A stretch of 64,000 nt of DNA, taken from NCBI RefSeq assembly GCF_037176765.1, contig NC_090030.1, positions 25,017,378 to 25,081,377 of the forward strand. Direction: 5' to 3'. The translations under genes were made by a program, and so were the position numbers. Positions 26,473 to 33,413 of the stretch are shown one piece after another. Under the pieces are notes generated by a model, which saw nothing but the letters and a program-made list of their open reading frames with translations, was not told the origin of the DNA and searched no databases. Each line of letters starts with the position of its first letter. Position 1 is the stretch's first letter. This stretch comes from Anolis sagrei (taxonomy: Eukaryota; Chordata; Lepidosauria; Squamata; Anolidae).

Positions 26473-26795
26473 CTGTGTTGGATTTCTTTCCTTCTCAGTT
26501 TTACCGATGTTTCACTGTCCTCATGAACTGTGACCCGCTTCCGAAGCACCTGGAGATGACTTTGTATTCGAAATGGAGCCGAAATCCCAACGTAGAGAGC
26601 CGGGAGGTTCCCGTTCGCTTGATAGGCATACAGAGAAGACTAGGGAGCACCAAAGTGAGGCCGAATCCTTCGGGAAGAAGCCCAAAAGACTTGCCACTTG
26701 CAACAGCTAGCACTTCGCCAAAGACCCTTTCAATGTCTTCCTCCAAGAACGAACGACCGCCTCTCAATTCTGCAGACCAAATCCTCAAAAGTTGA
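2518..26795 (+). CDS. TMT/encephalopsin-group opsin, 4 exons, complete
   Basis: CDS is exons 2518-2908, 10145-10476, 13513-13746 and 26499-26795 (417 aa plus stop). All introns have GT-AG ends and the frame is open throughout. Seven membrane segments are readable: TM1 around 47-72 with the conserved LNNLL, TM2 with LSLSD, and C120 and C198 as the disulfide pair. CWVPY (271-275) lies in TM6, the Schiff-base lysine is K303 in ILAKAS, and NPILY (309-313) is followed by NKQFYRCF. The stretch from FGKPGTITP through SILAK to FYRCF matches teleost-multiple-tissue (TMT) opsins better than OPN3, and the 4-exon layout fits that group. Such opsins are light-sensing GPCRs in brain and other tissues. Oddities are GRY at 144-146 instead of (E/D)RY, and Q192 where opsins usually have Glu181, with a Glu one residue later. 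The tail (320-417) is basic and Ser/Thr-rich. Which TMT paralogue this is cannot be settled by eye. Confidence 0.93.
2922..3045 (+). repeat. Opsin intron 1 segment, duplicated at 7148-7290
   Basis: The stretch from GGCTTGGGGAATC to about GAGTCCCTA, starting 13 nt after the exon 1 donor, recurs in the same orientation 4.2 kb downstream with few differences. Confidence 0.8.
3046..3088 (+). repeat. (AAT)n microsatellite
   Basis: About 13 uninterrupted AAT units. Confidence 0.9.
3765..4830 (-). mobile_element. L2-like LINE 3' part inside the PLE
   Basis: A (TTTA)n tail at 3767-3801, then on the complement an RT C-terminus: [79 protein letters not shown] is the reverse-transcriptase catalytic box. 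Confidence 0.88.
5099..5139 (+). ncRNA. Hammerhead-ribozyme-like motif in PLE end
   Basis: In order: CCT (stem I), CTGAGGA core at 5102-5108, one extra T, GCTTGC (stem II), loop CATAGAT, GCAGGC (stem II), GAAA, CGT (short stem III), C, AGG (stem I). Stem II forms 6 pairs, one of them G-U. It is near-identical in other copies, for example 3698-3738 (-), 6616-6656 (+) and 20976-21016 (+). Cleavage activity is inferred only. Confidence 0.5.
5571..5723 (-). mobile_element. L2-like LINE 3' tail, continued at 6743-7147
   Basis: The complement of the tail (AAT repeats, CTTTATTTGTACCC, CCAAGGGACTCGG) is interrupted by the PLE at 5724-6742 and resumes afterwards. Confidence 0.8.
5724..6742. mobile_element. 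Penelope-like element, inverted dimer, with hAT inside
   Basis: Minus arm 5724 to about 6527 and plus arm about 6528-6742. Target duplication GAAAATAAGCAGT / GAAAATAACCAGT at 5711-5723 and 6743-6755. A G-rich hAT MITE (6170-6482) sits in the minus arm. The hammerhead-like motif is present in both arms. Confidence 0.85.
6170..6482 (-). mobile_element. hAT MITE with G-rich subterminal regions
   Basis: Ends CAGGCATGTAGC and GCTACGGGCCTG are inverted. An 8-bp duplication GATCCAGC / GTTCCAGC flanks it. Same family as 15723-16183 and 45646-45976. Confidence 0.85.
6743..7147 (-). mobile_element. L2-like LINE, RT C-terminus
   Basis: Continuation of the LINE split by the PLE. The complement encodes the REAFSVVAPxLWNSLPKDI-type C-terminus seen in full at 57164-57697. 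Confidence 0.8.
7148..7290 (+). repeat. Second copy of opsin intron 1 segment
   Basis: Direct duplicate of 2922-3045, slightly longer (an extra AAAGAAAGAAG-type stretch). It ends before a new (AAT)n/LINE tail. Confidence 0.8.
7347..8073 (-). mobile_element. L2-like LINE 3' part
   Basis: Complement of the microsatellite tail (AAT/ATC), the CTTTATTTGTACCC end and the RT C-terminus (SLAPAYLRDCISVYEPTQSLQSSG frame). Confidence 0.82.
8074..8510 (-). mobile_element. (CTAT)n tract and unclassified LINE-like 3' sequence
   Basis: About 15 CTAT units at 8077-8141, then ACACCCCGCAGGGGACTCA and sequence partly shared with 9690-9830. Probably a further retroelement 3' end. Confidence 0.45.
8511..8862 (+). 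mobile_element. Helitron 3' part with polypurine (GGAA)n tract
   Basis: About 300 bp of GGAA/GAAA repeats, then TTGGCCACAGCAACGCCTGG and ATACAGCT, the same 3' end organisation as the Helitron at 58992-60199. The ORFs here are low-complexity artefacts. Confidence 0.6.
8856..9012. repeat. (GT)n and (TACACA)n microsatellite
   Basis: A GT run followed by alternating TATACACA-type repeats; resumes at 9345-9620. Confidence 0.9.
9013..9344 (+). mobile_element. Sauria-type tRNA-derived SINE
   Basis: The tRNA-like head has A-box-like GTGGCGCAGTGGGTTAAAGC and B-box-like GGTTTGATTCC. The body has CCAACCTAGCAGTTC and GGTACCGCTCCGGCGGGAAG, and the tail is TTTACCTTTACC. Confidence 0.92.
9345..9700 (+). 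repeat. Microsatellites and Helitron 3' end
   Basis: (TACACA)n, (CTAT)n at about 9472-9530, then GGGCCACAGCAATGTGTGGC and GGGGACGGCT at 9624-9651 (a Helitron 3' end), then (AAT)n to 9697. Confidence 0.7.
9701..10030 (-). mobile_element. Unclassified retroelement 3' end with SINE-like fragment
   Basis: CACTTTATTTATATTCC and GGAGACTCAGAGCAGATTAC resemble a LINE 3' end on the complement. A short Sauria-SINE piece is at about 9985-10022. A related sequence lies at 48700-48880. Confidence 0.45.
10145..10476 (+). CDS. Opsin exon 2 (TM3 to TM5)
   Basis: Acceptor is the pyrimidine-rich tract ending CAAG at 10144; donor is GTAAGT at 10477. Residues 131-241 start GIVSMLSLSILSYGRY and end GRILQIIRK. 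Extracellular loop 2 reads GWSNLTHQESGESC, so the disulfide Cys is C198, an NLT glycosylation sequon is present, and the residue six before the Cys is Gln. Confidence 0.93.
10477..10940 (+). other. Opsin intron 2, no recognisable repeat
   Basis: No coding or repeat signal recognised here apart from intron flank. Confidence 0.4.
10941..11590 (+). mobile_element. Solo-LTR-like fossil
   Basis: A U3-like region, TATA-like CTATAAAAATGCC near 11320-11332, and AATAAA near 11465 with downstream U5-like sequence. Related partial copies lie at 39050-39356 (+) and 52490-53120 (-). No coding part is seen. Family is uncertain and boundaries approximate; probably old. Confidence 0.5.
11645..11906 (+). mobile_element. 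tRNA-derived SINE, second family
   Basis: Head GGTGGCGCAGTGGGTTAAAC, B-box-like GGTTCAAATCC, and tail CAGTTTCTCAAGTCGCTCC followed by A-rich sequence. Flanking duplication ATCTGCAAAAC. Complementary copies at 51765-52038 and 56010-56135. Confidence 0.88.
12145..12432 (+). mobile_element. L2-like LINE RT fragment
   Basis: Encodes LVDDLQRELDRRNVSLLVLLDF and VAFDTIDHSILVRRLMGMGLGGTVL, RT domains upstream of the YADD box, ending where a PLE begins. Confidence 0.8.
12438..12695 (-). mobile_element. Penelope-like element, single 3' end
   Basis: TATTGTCGAAGGCTTTCATG terminus, degraded hammerhead-like core, truncated at about 12695. Confidence 0.8.
12696..13350 (-). pseudogene. Unidentified acidic coding relic with repeated motif
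   Basis: On the complement three related segments occur: IRDILMAPTDEDSFEGFS, IQDILTAPTDEESFMGFS and VQDVCAEPTSSDTFVGFS, each followed by Asp/Glu/Ser/Gly-rich sequence, with SSSSDDEV and a stop near 12784. Basic REQQRK stretches precede two of them. I do not recognise the protein. It may be transposon-derived. Confidence 0.4.
13513..13746 (+). CDS. Opsin exon 3 (TM6 to TM7)
   Basis: Encodes residues 242-319. An upstream TAG-CAG doublet gives two possible acceptors (after 13509 or 13512); use of the second gives IRK-VSRFPVTA, which lines up with TMT opsins. Contains EQR at the cytoplasmic end of TM6, CWVPY, K303 and NPILY. Donor GTGAGC at 13747. The exon 2/3 and 3/4 junctions are both phase 0. 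Confidence 0.93.
14085..14190 (+). mobile_element. CR1 fragment
   Basis: AAGGGTCTGGAGAACAAGCC frame ([10 protein letters not shown]), about 100 bp, degraded. Confidence 0.75.
14245..15331 (+). mobile_element. Helitron with complete ends
   Basis: Starts A|TCTATATAAATAAAAATG and ends with the palindrome GCAACGCGTTGC, then GGGGACAGCTAG|T: a 3' hairpin about 10 nt before CTAG, as Helitrons have. Non-coding. Contains a 172-bp inverted repeat and a (GATA)n run at about 15055-15075. Confidence 0.85.
14507..14880. repeat. 172-bp near-perfect inverted repeat
   Basis: Arms 14507-14678 and 14709-14880, 30-nt spacer. One mismatch was seen when the arms were compared by eye. Confidence 0.9.
15332..16530 (+). 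mobile_element. Second Helitron, abutting the first
   Basis: 5' end TCTATATAAATAAAAATG begins right after the CTAG of the previous element. It ends in a polypurine tract (16260-16530) whose last bases lack the 3' hairpin. Interrupted by a hAT MITE (15723-16183). Similar to 58376-58988 on the complement. Confidence 0.75.
15723..16183 (+). mobile_element. hAT MITE (CAGGCCCGTAGC family)
   Basis: Inverted ends CAGGCCCGTAGC / GGCTACGGCCCTA, 8-bp duplication CCTGCCTC / CTTGCCTC. Confidence 0.8.
16605..17142. mobile_element. hAT MITE (TAGGGCTGGG family), AT-rich
   Basis: Ends TAGGGCTGGG and CCCAGCCCTA; 8-bp duplication TTACCCAG / TTAGCCAG at 16597-16604 and 17143-17150. The interior has repeated TTTCGAAACAA units (about 16935-17010). 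Confidence 0.8.
17151..17440 (-). mobile_element. Penelope-like RT fragment
   Basis: Complement encodes IPVFYTLPKIHKN, then RPPVGRPIVSGSGSILEPL, a conserved PLE reverse-transcriptase segment of a lineage distinct from the inverted-dimer family. Degraded elsewhere. Confidence 0.7.
17460..18084 (-). mobile_element. BovB (RTE-clade) LINE 3' end
   Basis: Complement encodes an open 201-aa C-terminus with VKAMVFPVITYGCESWTL, ERRKIDSFELWCWRKVLRVP, WTARRSNQSIL and KRKRGQPRARWMDGI, matching BovB as known from ruminants and squamates. 12-bp duplication GCTGTTTATACT at 17448-17459 and 18085-18096. Confidence 0.93.
18229..18498 (+). mobile_element. CR1 LINE 3' end
   Basis: [21 protein letters not shown] to DGHLSG, then a short ATTCTATG tail. 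Confidence 0.88.
18499..18900 (+). other. Intron sequence without recognisable repeat
   Basis: No repeat or coding signal recognised. Confidence 0.4.
18905..19182 (+). mobile_element. Degraded Sauria-type SINE
   Basis: Contains CTGCCAACCTAACCGTTCG, GTAGATCAGTAGGTA and a TTTACGTTTACTTT tail. Confidence 0.8.
19415..20303 (+). mobile_element. L2-like LINE, interrupted by CR1
   Basis: Starts in the LDKTEVLLVNRKPDRG frame. A CR1 3' fragment (19670-19867, complement) lies inside. Ends in the ATAAAGTTTTATT tail, split by a PLE; the (TTA)n tail continues at 21098-21148. Confidence 0.82.
19670..19867 (-). mobile_element. CR1 LINE 3' fragment
   Basis: Octamer tail, then the CR1 C-terminus on the complement, truncated after the QQWNSLP frame. 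Confidence 0.85.
20304..21097. mobile_element. Penelope-like element, head-to-head inverted dimer
   Basis: Minus arm about 20304-20667 and plus arm about 20732-21097 with a short asymmetric centre. Target duplication AAAGTTTTATT at 20293-20303 and 21098-21108. Hammerhead-like motif in both arms. Confidence 0.9.
21698..23213 (+). mobile_element. SPIN-type hAT element with internal SINE
   Basis: 5' end TAGTGTTTCTCAACCT, 3' end GGTTGAGAACCACTG preceded by GGTCACCACAACATGAGG and AAGTAGCAACGAAAA, typical of SPIN. 8-bp duplication ATATACTG at both sides. Sauria SINE 22178-22509 inside. Confidence 0.88.
22178..22509 (+). mobile_element. Sauria-type SINE inside SPIN element
   Basis: Full-length, from GGAGCCCCCGATGGTGCAG to TTACCTTTACC, flanked by TATAAATCCCAGTA duplications. 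Confidence 0.92.
23268..24186 (-). mobile_element. SPIN-type hAT element, 5' truncated
   Basis: Starts CAGTGTTTCTCAGCCTTCC (complement of the 3' end). The interior module is duplicated (GGCATTGACCTTGA units at about 23608 and 23904). No opposite terminus found. Confidence 0.82.
24241..25238 (+). mobile_element. SPIN-type hAT element containing LINE tail
   Basis: CAGTGTTTCTCAATTGG to GGGTTGAGAAACCCAG, 8-bp duplication CTCCAAAC at 24233-24240 and 25239-25246. An L2-like tail with (TTA)n lies at about 24505-24705. Confidence 0.86.
25283..26468 (+). mobile_element. L2-like LINE 3' part with long open RT C-terminus
   Basis: Open for about 300 residues: [87 protein letters not shown] and stop. 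3' UTR and (AAAT)n tail end at 26468, 30 nt before opsin exon 4. The openness suggests a fairly young insertion. Confidence 0.9.
26499..26795 (+). CDS. Opsin exon 4 (cytoplasmic tail) with stop
   Basis: Acceptor TTCTCAG at 26498. Encodes FYRCFTVLMNCD followed by an 86-residue Ser/Thr/Lys/Arg-rich tail ending DQILKS and TGA. The two Cys after FYR are candidate palmitoylation sites. Only 30 nt separate this exon from the AAAT-repeat tail of a LINE. Confidence 0.9.
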   Translation, partial: FYRCFTVLMNCDPLPKHLEMTLYSKWSRNPNVESREVPVRLIGIQRRLGSTKVRPNPSGRSPKDLPLATASTSPKTLSMSSSKNERPPLNSADQILKS

Positions 26796-26968
26796 CAGAC
26801 TGAAATGGGAACCTTCTTTCTGCGAATGTGACAAAGACACAAATGCATTTGGATAGAGAGCCGCTTATTGACATGAGACGGCATTTCCTTGGAGGCATGA
26901 AAGTGTGGTGCTTTTATGGCAGCCGTCTTCCAGTTTAACCATCATGGATTCTTCCCCCAAATTGCCAG

Positions 26969-27913
26969 AGACCTCACTATCTCTGAAGATGCTTGCCATA
27001 GATGCAGGCAAAATGTTAGGAGAGAATGCCTCTAGAACAGCGTTCCTCAACCTGGGGGTCGGGACCCCTGGGGGGGGGGGTCGCGAGGGGTTGTCAGAGG
27101 GGTCGCCAAAGACCCATCAGAAAGGTGGAAGGTGAACTACATCTCCCCTAAATCACTGTCAGTTCATCCCAAATCCCTCCAGTACATTCTGTTGGTCATG
27201 GGGGTCCTGTGTTGGAAGTTTGGACTAATTCTATCATTGGTGGGTTCAAGGGACTCTTTGATTGTAGGTGAACTATAAATCTCAGCAACTACAACTCCCA
27301 AATACAGAGCTTTAATTTCCCCAAACTCCACCAGTGTTCACATTTGGGCATATTGAGTATTCGTGTGAAGTTTGGTCCAGATCTATTATTGTTTGAGTCC
27401 ACAGTGCTCTCTGGATGTAGGTGAACTACAACTCCAAAACCCAAGGTCAGTGCCCACCAAACCCTTCCAATATTTTCTGTTGGGCATGGGAGTTCTGGGT
27501 GCCAAATTTGGTTCAATTCCATTCCTGGTGGAGTTCAGAATGCTCTTTGATTTTAGGTGAACTATAAATCCCACCAACTACAACTCCCAAATGACAAAAT
27601 CAGTCCCCCCACCCCACTCCACCAGTATTCAAATGTAGCCATATCGGGTATTTGTGCCAAATTTGATCCACTGAATTAAAATACATCTTACATATCAGTT
27701 ATTTACATGATGATTCCTAACAGTAACAAAAATGCAGTTATGAAGTAGCAACGAAAATAATTTCATGTTTGGGGGTCAGCGCAACATATAGAACTGTATT
27801 AAGGGGTCGTGGCATCAGAAAGGTTGAGAACCACTGCTCTAGAACATGGCCATACAGCCCGAAAAAACCTACAACAACCCAGTGATTCCGGCCATGAAAG
27901 CCTTTGACAATAC
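26969..27913 (+). mobile_element. Penelope-like element 3' end, split by SPIN
   Basis: Flanked by ATTGCCAG (26961-26968 and 27914-27921). SPIN element 27038-27836 inserted inside, with 8-bp duplication CTCTAGAA. Confidence 0.85.
27038..27836 (+). mobile_element. SPIN-type hAT element, both ends and TSD present
   Basis: CAGCGTTCCTCAACCTGGGG to GGTTGAGAACCACTG, 799 bp, non-coding. Duplication CTCTAGAA at 27030-27037 and 27837-27844, lying in known PLE sequence, so the insertion boundary is certain. Confidence 0.93.
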
Positions 27914-28259
27914 ATTGCCAGGGACCTGTTTCCCATGTAGACAAAACAAGCTTTCCCGGTATTCTCTGGATCATAATTTCCACTCCTGTGTCAAAATAAA
28001 TAGAGAAACATGTGGCCAAGCAATATCAGAGGGAAAAGTTATGAATGAATAAAAATATATGGACTTGGAGATGCTGCCGTGGTTTGCTTTTGCCTGAGCC
28101 GACTGGGAAGGACATCGTTTGCCATTTGCCATTTGGACTCCCTTTGCGGCTACTGGAGCAAGACAAAAATGAAGGAGGAAAACAATAGGGAGAAACAAAG
28201 CAGATTATCATTTATCGTGTCAGAAGCGAATTGAGAAGACAATTATAATGTATAGAAAA

Positions 28260-29330
28260 ACCACAAACAAGGTTTATTTATTTATCTATCGTGTCAGGCA
28301 ATTGGACAGTTATATTACATTTTTGACAGAACAAACAAACAAACATACAAAAGATACAGAGTTTGCAAGCTGGGTAGTTGATTAAATGTCCTTTGACCAG
28401 AAGCTGGCCACTTTGGAGTGCCTCTGGTGTCGCTGGGAGAAGGTCCTCCCTTGTGCATGTGGCAGGGCTCAGGTTGCATTGTAGTAAGTGGTCTGTGGTT
28501 TGCTCTTCTCCACACTCACATGCCACGGACTCCACTTTGGCGCTGCACCACGTGGTGCCAGAGTGCAGTCTGTTCAGTGCCTTCCGTGTTGTCCCATCTT
28601 CATTGTGCCAGGAGGGAGTTTCTCATCTAGTATCAGCCACTGATTGAGGTTCCGGATTTTAACCTGCTACTTTTGGACTCCAACTTGCTGAGGTGTTCCT
28701 GTGAGTATCTCTGTAGATCTTTGGAAGTTCAATATTCCACAGATATATAAACCCCTTTTCCTAGTTCCAAAAGACCTCAGTACCTCTGAGGATGCTTGCC
28801 ATAGATGCAGGCAAAACGTCAGGAGAGAATGACTCTAGACCACGGCCATACAGCCTGAAAAAACCTACAACAACCCAGTGATTCCGGCCATGAAAGCCTT
28901 CGACAATACTTTGGAAGTTCTTTCTTGATTTAAGGCATTGGCTTGCCAGCTGATATCCAAACAGAAGATGTGCCGGAGATGTCACTACCCTGGTCCTTTC
29001 ATGACTGGCTGCTACTTCCCAATGGATATCAGGTGGTTTAATACTGGCTAAACAGTATAATTTCTCCAGTGGTGTAGGGCGTAGACATCTTGTGATAATA
29101 TAGCATGTCTCATTAAGAGCCACATCCACTGTTTTAACGTGGTGAGATGTAATCCACACTGGGCATGCGTATACAGCAGCAGAGTAGCAAAGCACAAGAG
29201 CAGATGTCTTCACTGTGTCTGATTGTGACCCCCAGGTTGTGCCAGTCAGCTTTCATGTGATATTCTTTCTAAGCACCCACTTTTTGCTTGATATTCAAGC
29301 AGTGCTTTTTTTAAGTCAGAGCATGGCCCA
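28260..29330 (-). mobile_element. LINE ORF2 C-terminus (I/Jockey-like), split by PLE
   Basis: Complement encodes CECGEEQTTDHLLQCNLSPATC and YSAAVYACPVWITSHHVKTVDVALNETC. Related copy at 40180-41480. A PLE 3' end (28731-28908) is inserted, flanked by CTTTGGAAGTTC. Confidence 0.78.
28731..28908 (+). mobile_element. Penelope-like element 3' end (short)
   Basis: 177 bp including the hammerhead-like motif and the CTTCGACAATA terminus; 12-bp duplication CTTTGGAAGTTC on both sides. Confidence 0.88.
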
Positions 29331-29334
29331 GATA

Positions 29335-29952
29335 TTTTGGTATGCTGCAATGCTTCAGGTTTGGGACCTGTCTACCTGCGTGACTGCATTTCTGTATACA
29401 AACCCACACGATCTCTTCGATCATCTGGAGAGGCCCTGCTCACACTCCCACCTCCTTCGCAGGCGCGATTGGTGGGGACGAGGGAGAGGGCCTTCTCGGT
29501 GATGACCCCTCGACTCTGGAATTCACTCTCTAAGGACATCAGACATGCTCCAAAGCTGGCAGTCTTTAGGAGGAGCCTGAAAATGTGGTTGTTCCAGTGT
29601 GCCTCCCCATAATAGGAAAACTCTTAGCAATATGTCCTCAAATGCACTTTAATATTGATTTAGGATTGTTTGCGTGCCCTCATCTTTCTTTGAAAACCTA
29701 TCCATCTCACCTGTCATGCCCAGCATTTTTTAAATTTTAATCATTACATTTGGCTCGGCCTTAGTTTTAAATGCATCGTGGTGTTATTGTCTAATGTTTA
29801 TTGCTATTGTTTTAATGTTTATTGCTTGTTTTATGAGTTTATTTATTGTTGTATTTGTTATTCTGTTGTTTTTTGATGTGTTGGGCCTCGGCCTCTTGTA
29901 AGCCGCACCGAGTCCTTCGGGAGATGTTAGCGGGGTATAAATAAAGGTTTAC

Positions 29953-29998
<46 letters not shown>
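29335..29998 (+). mobile_element. L2-like LINE 3' part
   Basis: [28 protein letters not shown] to KTWLF-type end, then a 3' UTR with GCACCGAGTCCTTCGGGAG and (TTA)n. Confidence 0.86.
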
Positions 29999-30009
29999 TA
30001 AAATAATAA

Positions 30010-30712
30010 ATGCTCAGAAAAAGAAAGGACAGAACGAAGAAGTCCTCGTGGACAACAAGTTAAACATGAGCTAACAATGTGATGTGGCAGCAAAAAAAGC
30101 CAATGGGATTTTGTCCTGCATCAATAGGAGCATAGTGTCTAGATCTAGGGAAGTCATGCCCCCCATGCTCTATTCTGCCTTGGTTAGACCACACCTGGAA
30201 TATTGTGTCCAATTCTGGGCACCACAATTCAAGAGAGATATTGACTCTAAGCTGGAATGTGTCCAGAGGAGAGCGATAAAATTATCAAGGGTCTGGAGAA
30301 CAAGCCCTATGAGGAGCGGCTTAAGAGGCTGGGCATGTTCAGCCTGAAGAAGAGAAGGCTGAGAGGGGATATGATAGCCGTGTATAAATATGTGAGAGGA
30401 AGCCACAGGGAGGAGGGAGCAAGCTTGTTTACTGCTTCCCTGGAGACTAGGATGCGGAGCAATGGCTTCAAACTACAAGAAAGGAGATTCCATCTGAACA
30501 TGAGGAAGAACTTGCTGACTGTGAGAGCCGTTCAGCAGTGGAACTCTCTGCCCCTGAGTGTGGTGGAGGCTCCTTCTTTGGGAGCTTTTAAACAGAGGCT
30601 GGATGGCCATCTGTCAGGGGTGATTTGAATGCAATATTCCTGCTTCTTGGCAAGGGGTTGGACTGGATGGCCCGTGAGGTCTCTTCCAACTCTTTGATTC
30701 TATGATTCTATA
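30010..30712 (+). mobile_element. CR1 LINE 3' part
   Basis: [23 protein letters not shown] through [25 protein letters not shown] to DGHLSGVI, then two octamer-type repeats. Confidence 0.9.
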
Positions 30713-31126
30713 AGCGAAAGAAAAAAAGATTAAACATATGTAAAACACGGTAAGACTCTGACCTCCCTCTCCATTCATAACAGTAAAGAGAAGAAAATGA
30801 AAAATAATATTATTTCCAATTAAATGATCATATAATAAAAGTGAAAATATGTATGTGTGTGTGTGGCTGGAGTGTCCACTTACACAGGCAAACTCCCATT
30901 CCACAAACAGCTCTCGCTCCCACCACTCAGGGGACACCAATGGCCCTCCTTCCAATGACATTGCAGGTTATAGCAAGTGTCCAAGAGCCCTGCCAATGTC
31001 CTCCACACACACCACACTACCCACCACCCAAGTGTGTAGGCAGAAAGTAGTGAATGAAACAAACACACACACACACCTAACAATATAATAATCTATTATG
31101 ATAATTATTAGTAATTATTAGTAAGT
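30713..31126 (+). other. Unassigned intergenic sequence with CA/GT runs
   Basis: Short (TG)n and (CACA)n tracts; nothing else recognised. Confidence 0.35.
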
Positions 31127-31700
31127 AGCTTTGGAACCCGGCATTGCCTAGGCATTGTCTTTCTTTGTGTGCCTTCAAGTTATTTCTGACTTGCCCAAGC
31201 ACAGCAATACTACAATCTGCAGAAAACTACCAAAATGTTGTCTCATCCGGAGAAGCCCCATGACGGATCCAAACCACACCTAACAACCCAATGTATGTCC
31301 TTCACTCAAAAAAATATGATTTTGTCATTTGGGAGTTGTAGTTTCTGGGATTTATAGTTTACCTAACAATGTAATGTTCGTTTGTGGGATTAACAGAACT
31401 CAAAAACCACTTGATGAATTGGCACCAAATTTGGACACAAGGCACCTAACAACCCAATGTATGTCCTTCACTCAAAAAAATATGATTTTGTCATTTGGGA
31501 GTTGTAGTTTCTGGGATTTATAGTTTACCTAAACATGTAATGTTTGTTTGTGGGATTAACAGAACTCAAAAACCACTTGATGAATTGACACCAAATTTGG
31601 ACACAAGACACCTAACAACCCAATGTATGTCCTTCACTCAAAAAAAATATGATTTTGTCATTTGGGAGTTGTAGTTTCTGGGATTTATAGGATTTAAAGG
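31127..31700 (+). repeat. Tandem array of a Helitron 5' segment (166-bp unit)
   Basis: TAACAACCCAATGTATGTCC occurs at 31281, 31447 and 31613, period 166. Each unit has the Helitron-type AATGTAATGTTCGTTTGTGG start and a GGGAGTTGTAGTTTCTGGG segment. Confidence 0.8.
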
Positions 31701-31754
31701 ATTGGGGTCTTGGGCGTAAATCGTTGCCTGGCATCTGGTTAGGAACATGCACAC

Positions 31755-32556
31755 TAGGCCTGTGCGGTTTCATTCATTAATTCGTTATTTCGTTATTAAA
31801 TCGTTATTTTTACCATATCCGAAGCGATTTCAAAACACATTTTCAAACCCGGAAGGGTTTAAAAATATCGAAACAGCAGCCCCATATATTTTACGAGCTT
31901 CAGCTCGTGTCGTTAATGGGATGGAGGCTGCGAGTGCTGCTGGTGCCTGGGAGCCAATCCGGCGCTCCCAAGCACCCCAGCAGTGCACCGTGGCAGGAGC
32001 CGGAGCCGATTGGATGGCGCGCGCGCGCTCACCCTTACAACCGGCCTCCGCGCGCCATCCAATCGGCTCCGGCTCCTGCGCCCCCCCCTCCTCCTCCTCC
32101 TCCTCCCAGCTGTGTTGCAGGAAGTGCTAGGAGGAGGAGGAGGAGGAGGAGGAGGAGGGCGCAGGAGCCGGAGCCGATTGGATGGCGCGCGGAGGCCGGT
32201 TGTGTGAGTTTTCAGGGCTGTATGTATGACCATGTTCCAGAAGCATTCTCTCCTGACATTTTGCCCACATCTATGGCAGGCATCCTCAGAGGTCTGTTGG
32301 AAACTAGGCAAATGGAGTTATCTAATATCTATGGAATGTCCAGGGTGGGAGAAATGAAAGCCATTCAATGCTAATCAAGGTGACCATTACTGCAACATTC
32401 ACACTTACAAAATGTTTTGTAAATATTAACGAAATTTCGTAAATAACAAAACATTTTTTTGGAAAGTTTTGTAAATATTTTAAATATCGAAACAAAAAAA
32501 CACCCCAATTACAAATCGATTTTAGAAACAATTTTTTTCTTGATCAAACAGGCCTA
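31755..32556. mobile_element. hAT element (TAGGCCTGT family) with GC-rich palindrome
   Basis: Inverted ends TAGGCCTGT / ACAGGCCTA and 8-bp duplication ATGCACAC at 31747-31754 and 32557-32564. The interior has AT-rich arms (TTCGTTA units), a GC-rich palindrome (32037-32203) and a PLE remnant (about 32210-32400). Confidence 0.85.
32037..32203. repeat. GC-rich palindrome, 44-bp perfect outer arms
   Basis: 32037-32080 and 32160-32203 are exact complements. The inner part is (CTC)n facing (GAG)n. A third partial copy of the arm lies at about 31990-32020. Confidence 0.9.
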
Positions 32557-33413
32557 ATGCACACATGCAAGTGTGGTTGATATGGCCTTCCATACCGTCA
32601 ACCACCGTATCCTCCTGGGACGCTTCGCTGGAATGGGCCTGGGGGGCACTGTTTTACAGTGGCTCCAGTCCTTTCTGGAGGGTCGCACCCAGAAGGCGTT
32701 GTTGGGGGACACCTGTTCAACCCCGCAAGCTTTGTCTTGTGGGGTTCCTCAGGGCTCAAAACTGTCTCCCATGTTGTTCAACATATACATGAAGCCGCTG
32801 GGGGAGATCATCCGGAGTTTCAGGGTGTGGTGTCATCTGTATGCGGATGATGTCCAACTCTGTCACTCCTTCCCACCCGCTACTAAGGAGGCTGTTCAGG
32901 TCCTAAACTGGTGCTTGGCCACGATCTGGATGGGGACGAAAAAATTGAAATTGAATCCAGACAAGACAGAGGTACTCGTGGTCAGTCGAAAGGCCGAACA
33001 GGGCATAGGATTACAGCCTGTGTTGGATGGGGTTCCACTCTCCCTGAAGACGAAGTTTTGCAGCTTGGGAGTGATCCTGGAACCTGGAACCCCAGGTTTC
33101 AGCAATGACCAGGGGAGCATTTGCACAGTTAAAACTTGTGCGCCAGCTGTGCCCGTACCTTGAGAAGTCACACTTGGCCATGGTAGTCCACTCTCTGGTT
33201 ACATCCCGTATAGACTACTGCAACGCTCTCTACGTGGGGTTGCCTTTGAAGACGGTCCGGAAGCTTCAACTAGTCCAACGAACAGCAGCCAGGTTGCTAA
33301 CAGGAGTGGCGCTCAGGGAGCATACAACCCCCTTGTTGCCCCAGCTCCACTGGTTGCCCCAGCTCCACTGGCTCCAATTCAAAGTACTGCCTTTGGCCTA
33401 TAAAGCCCTAAAC

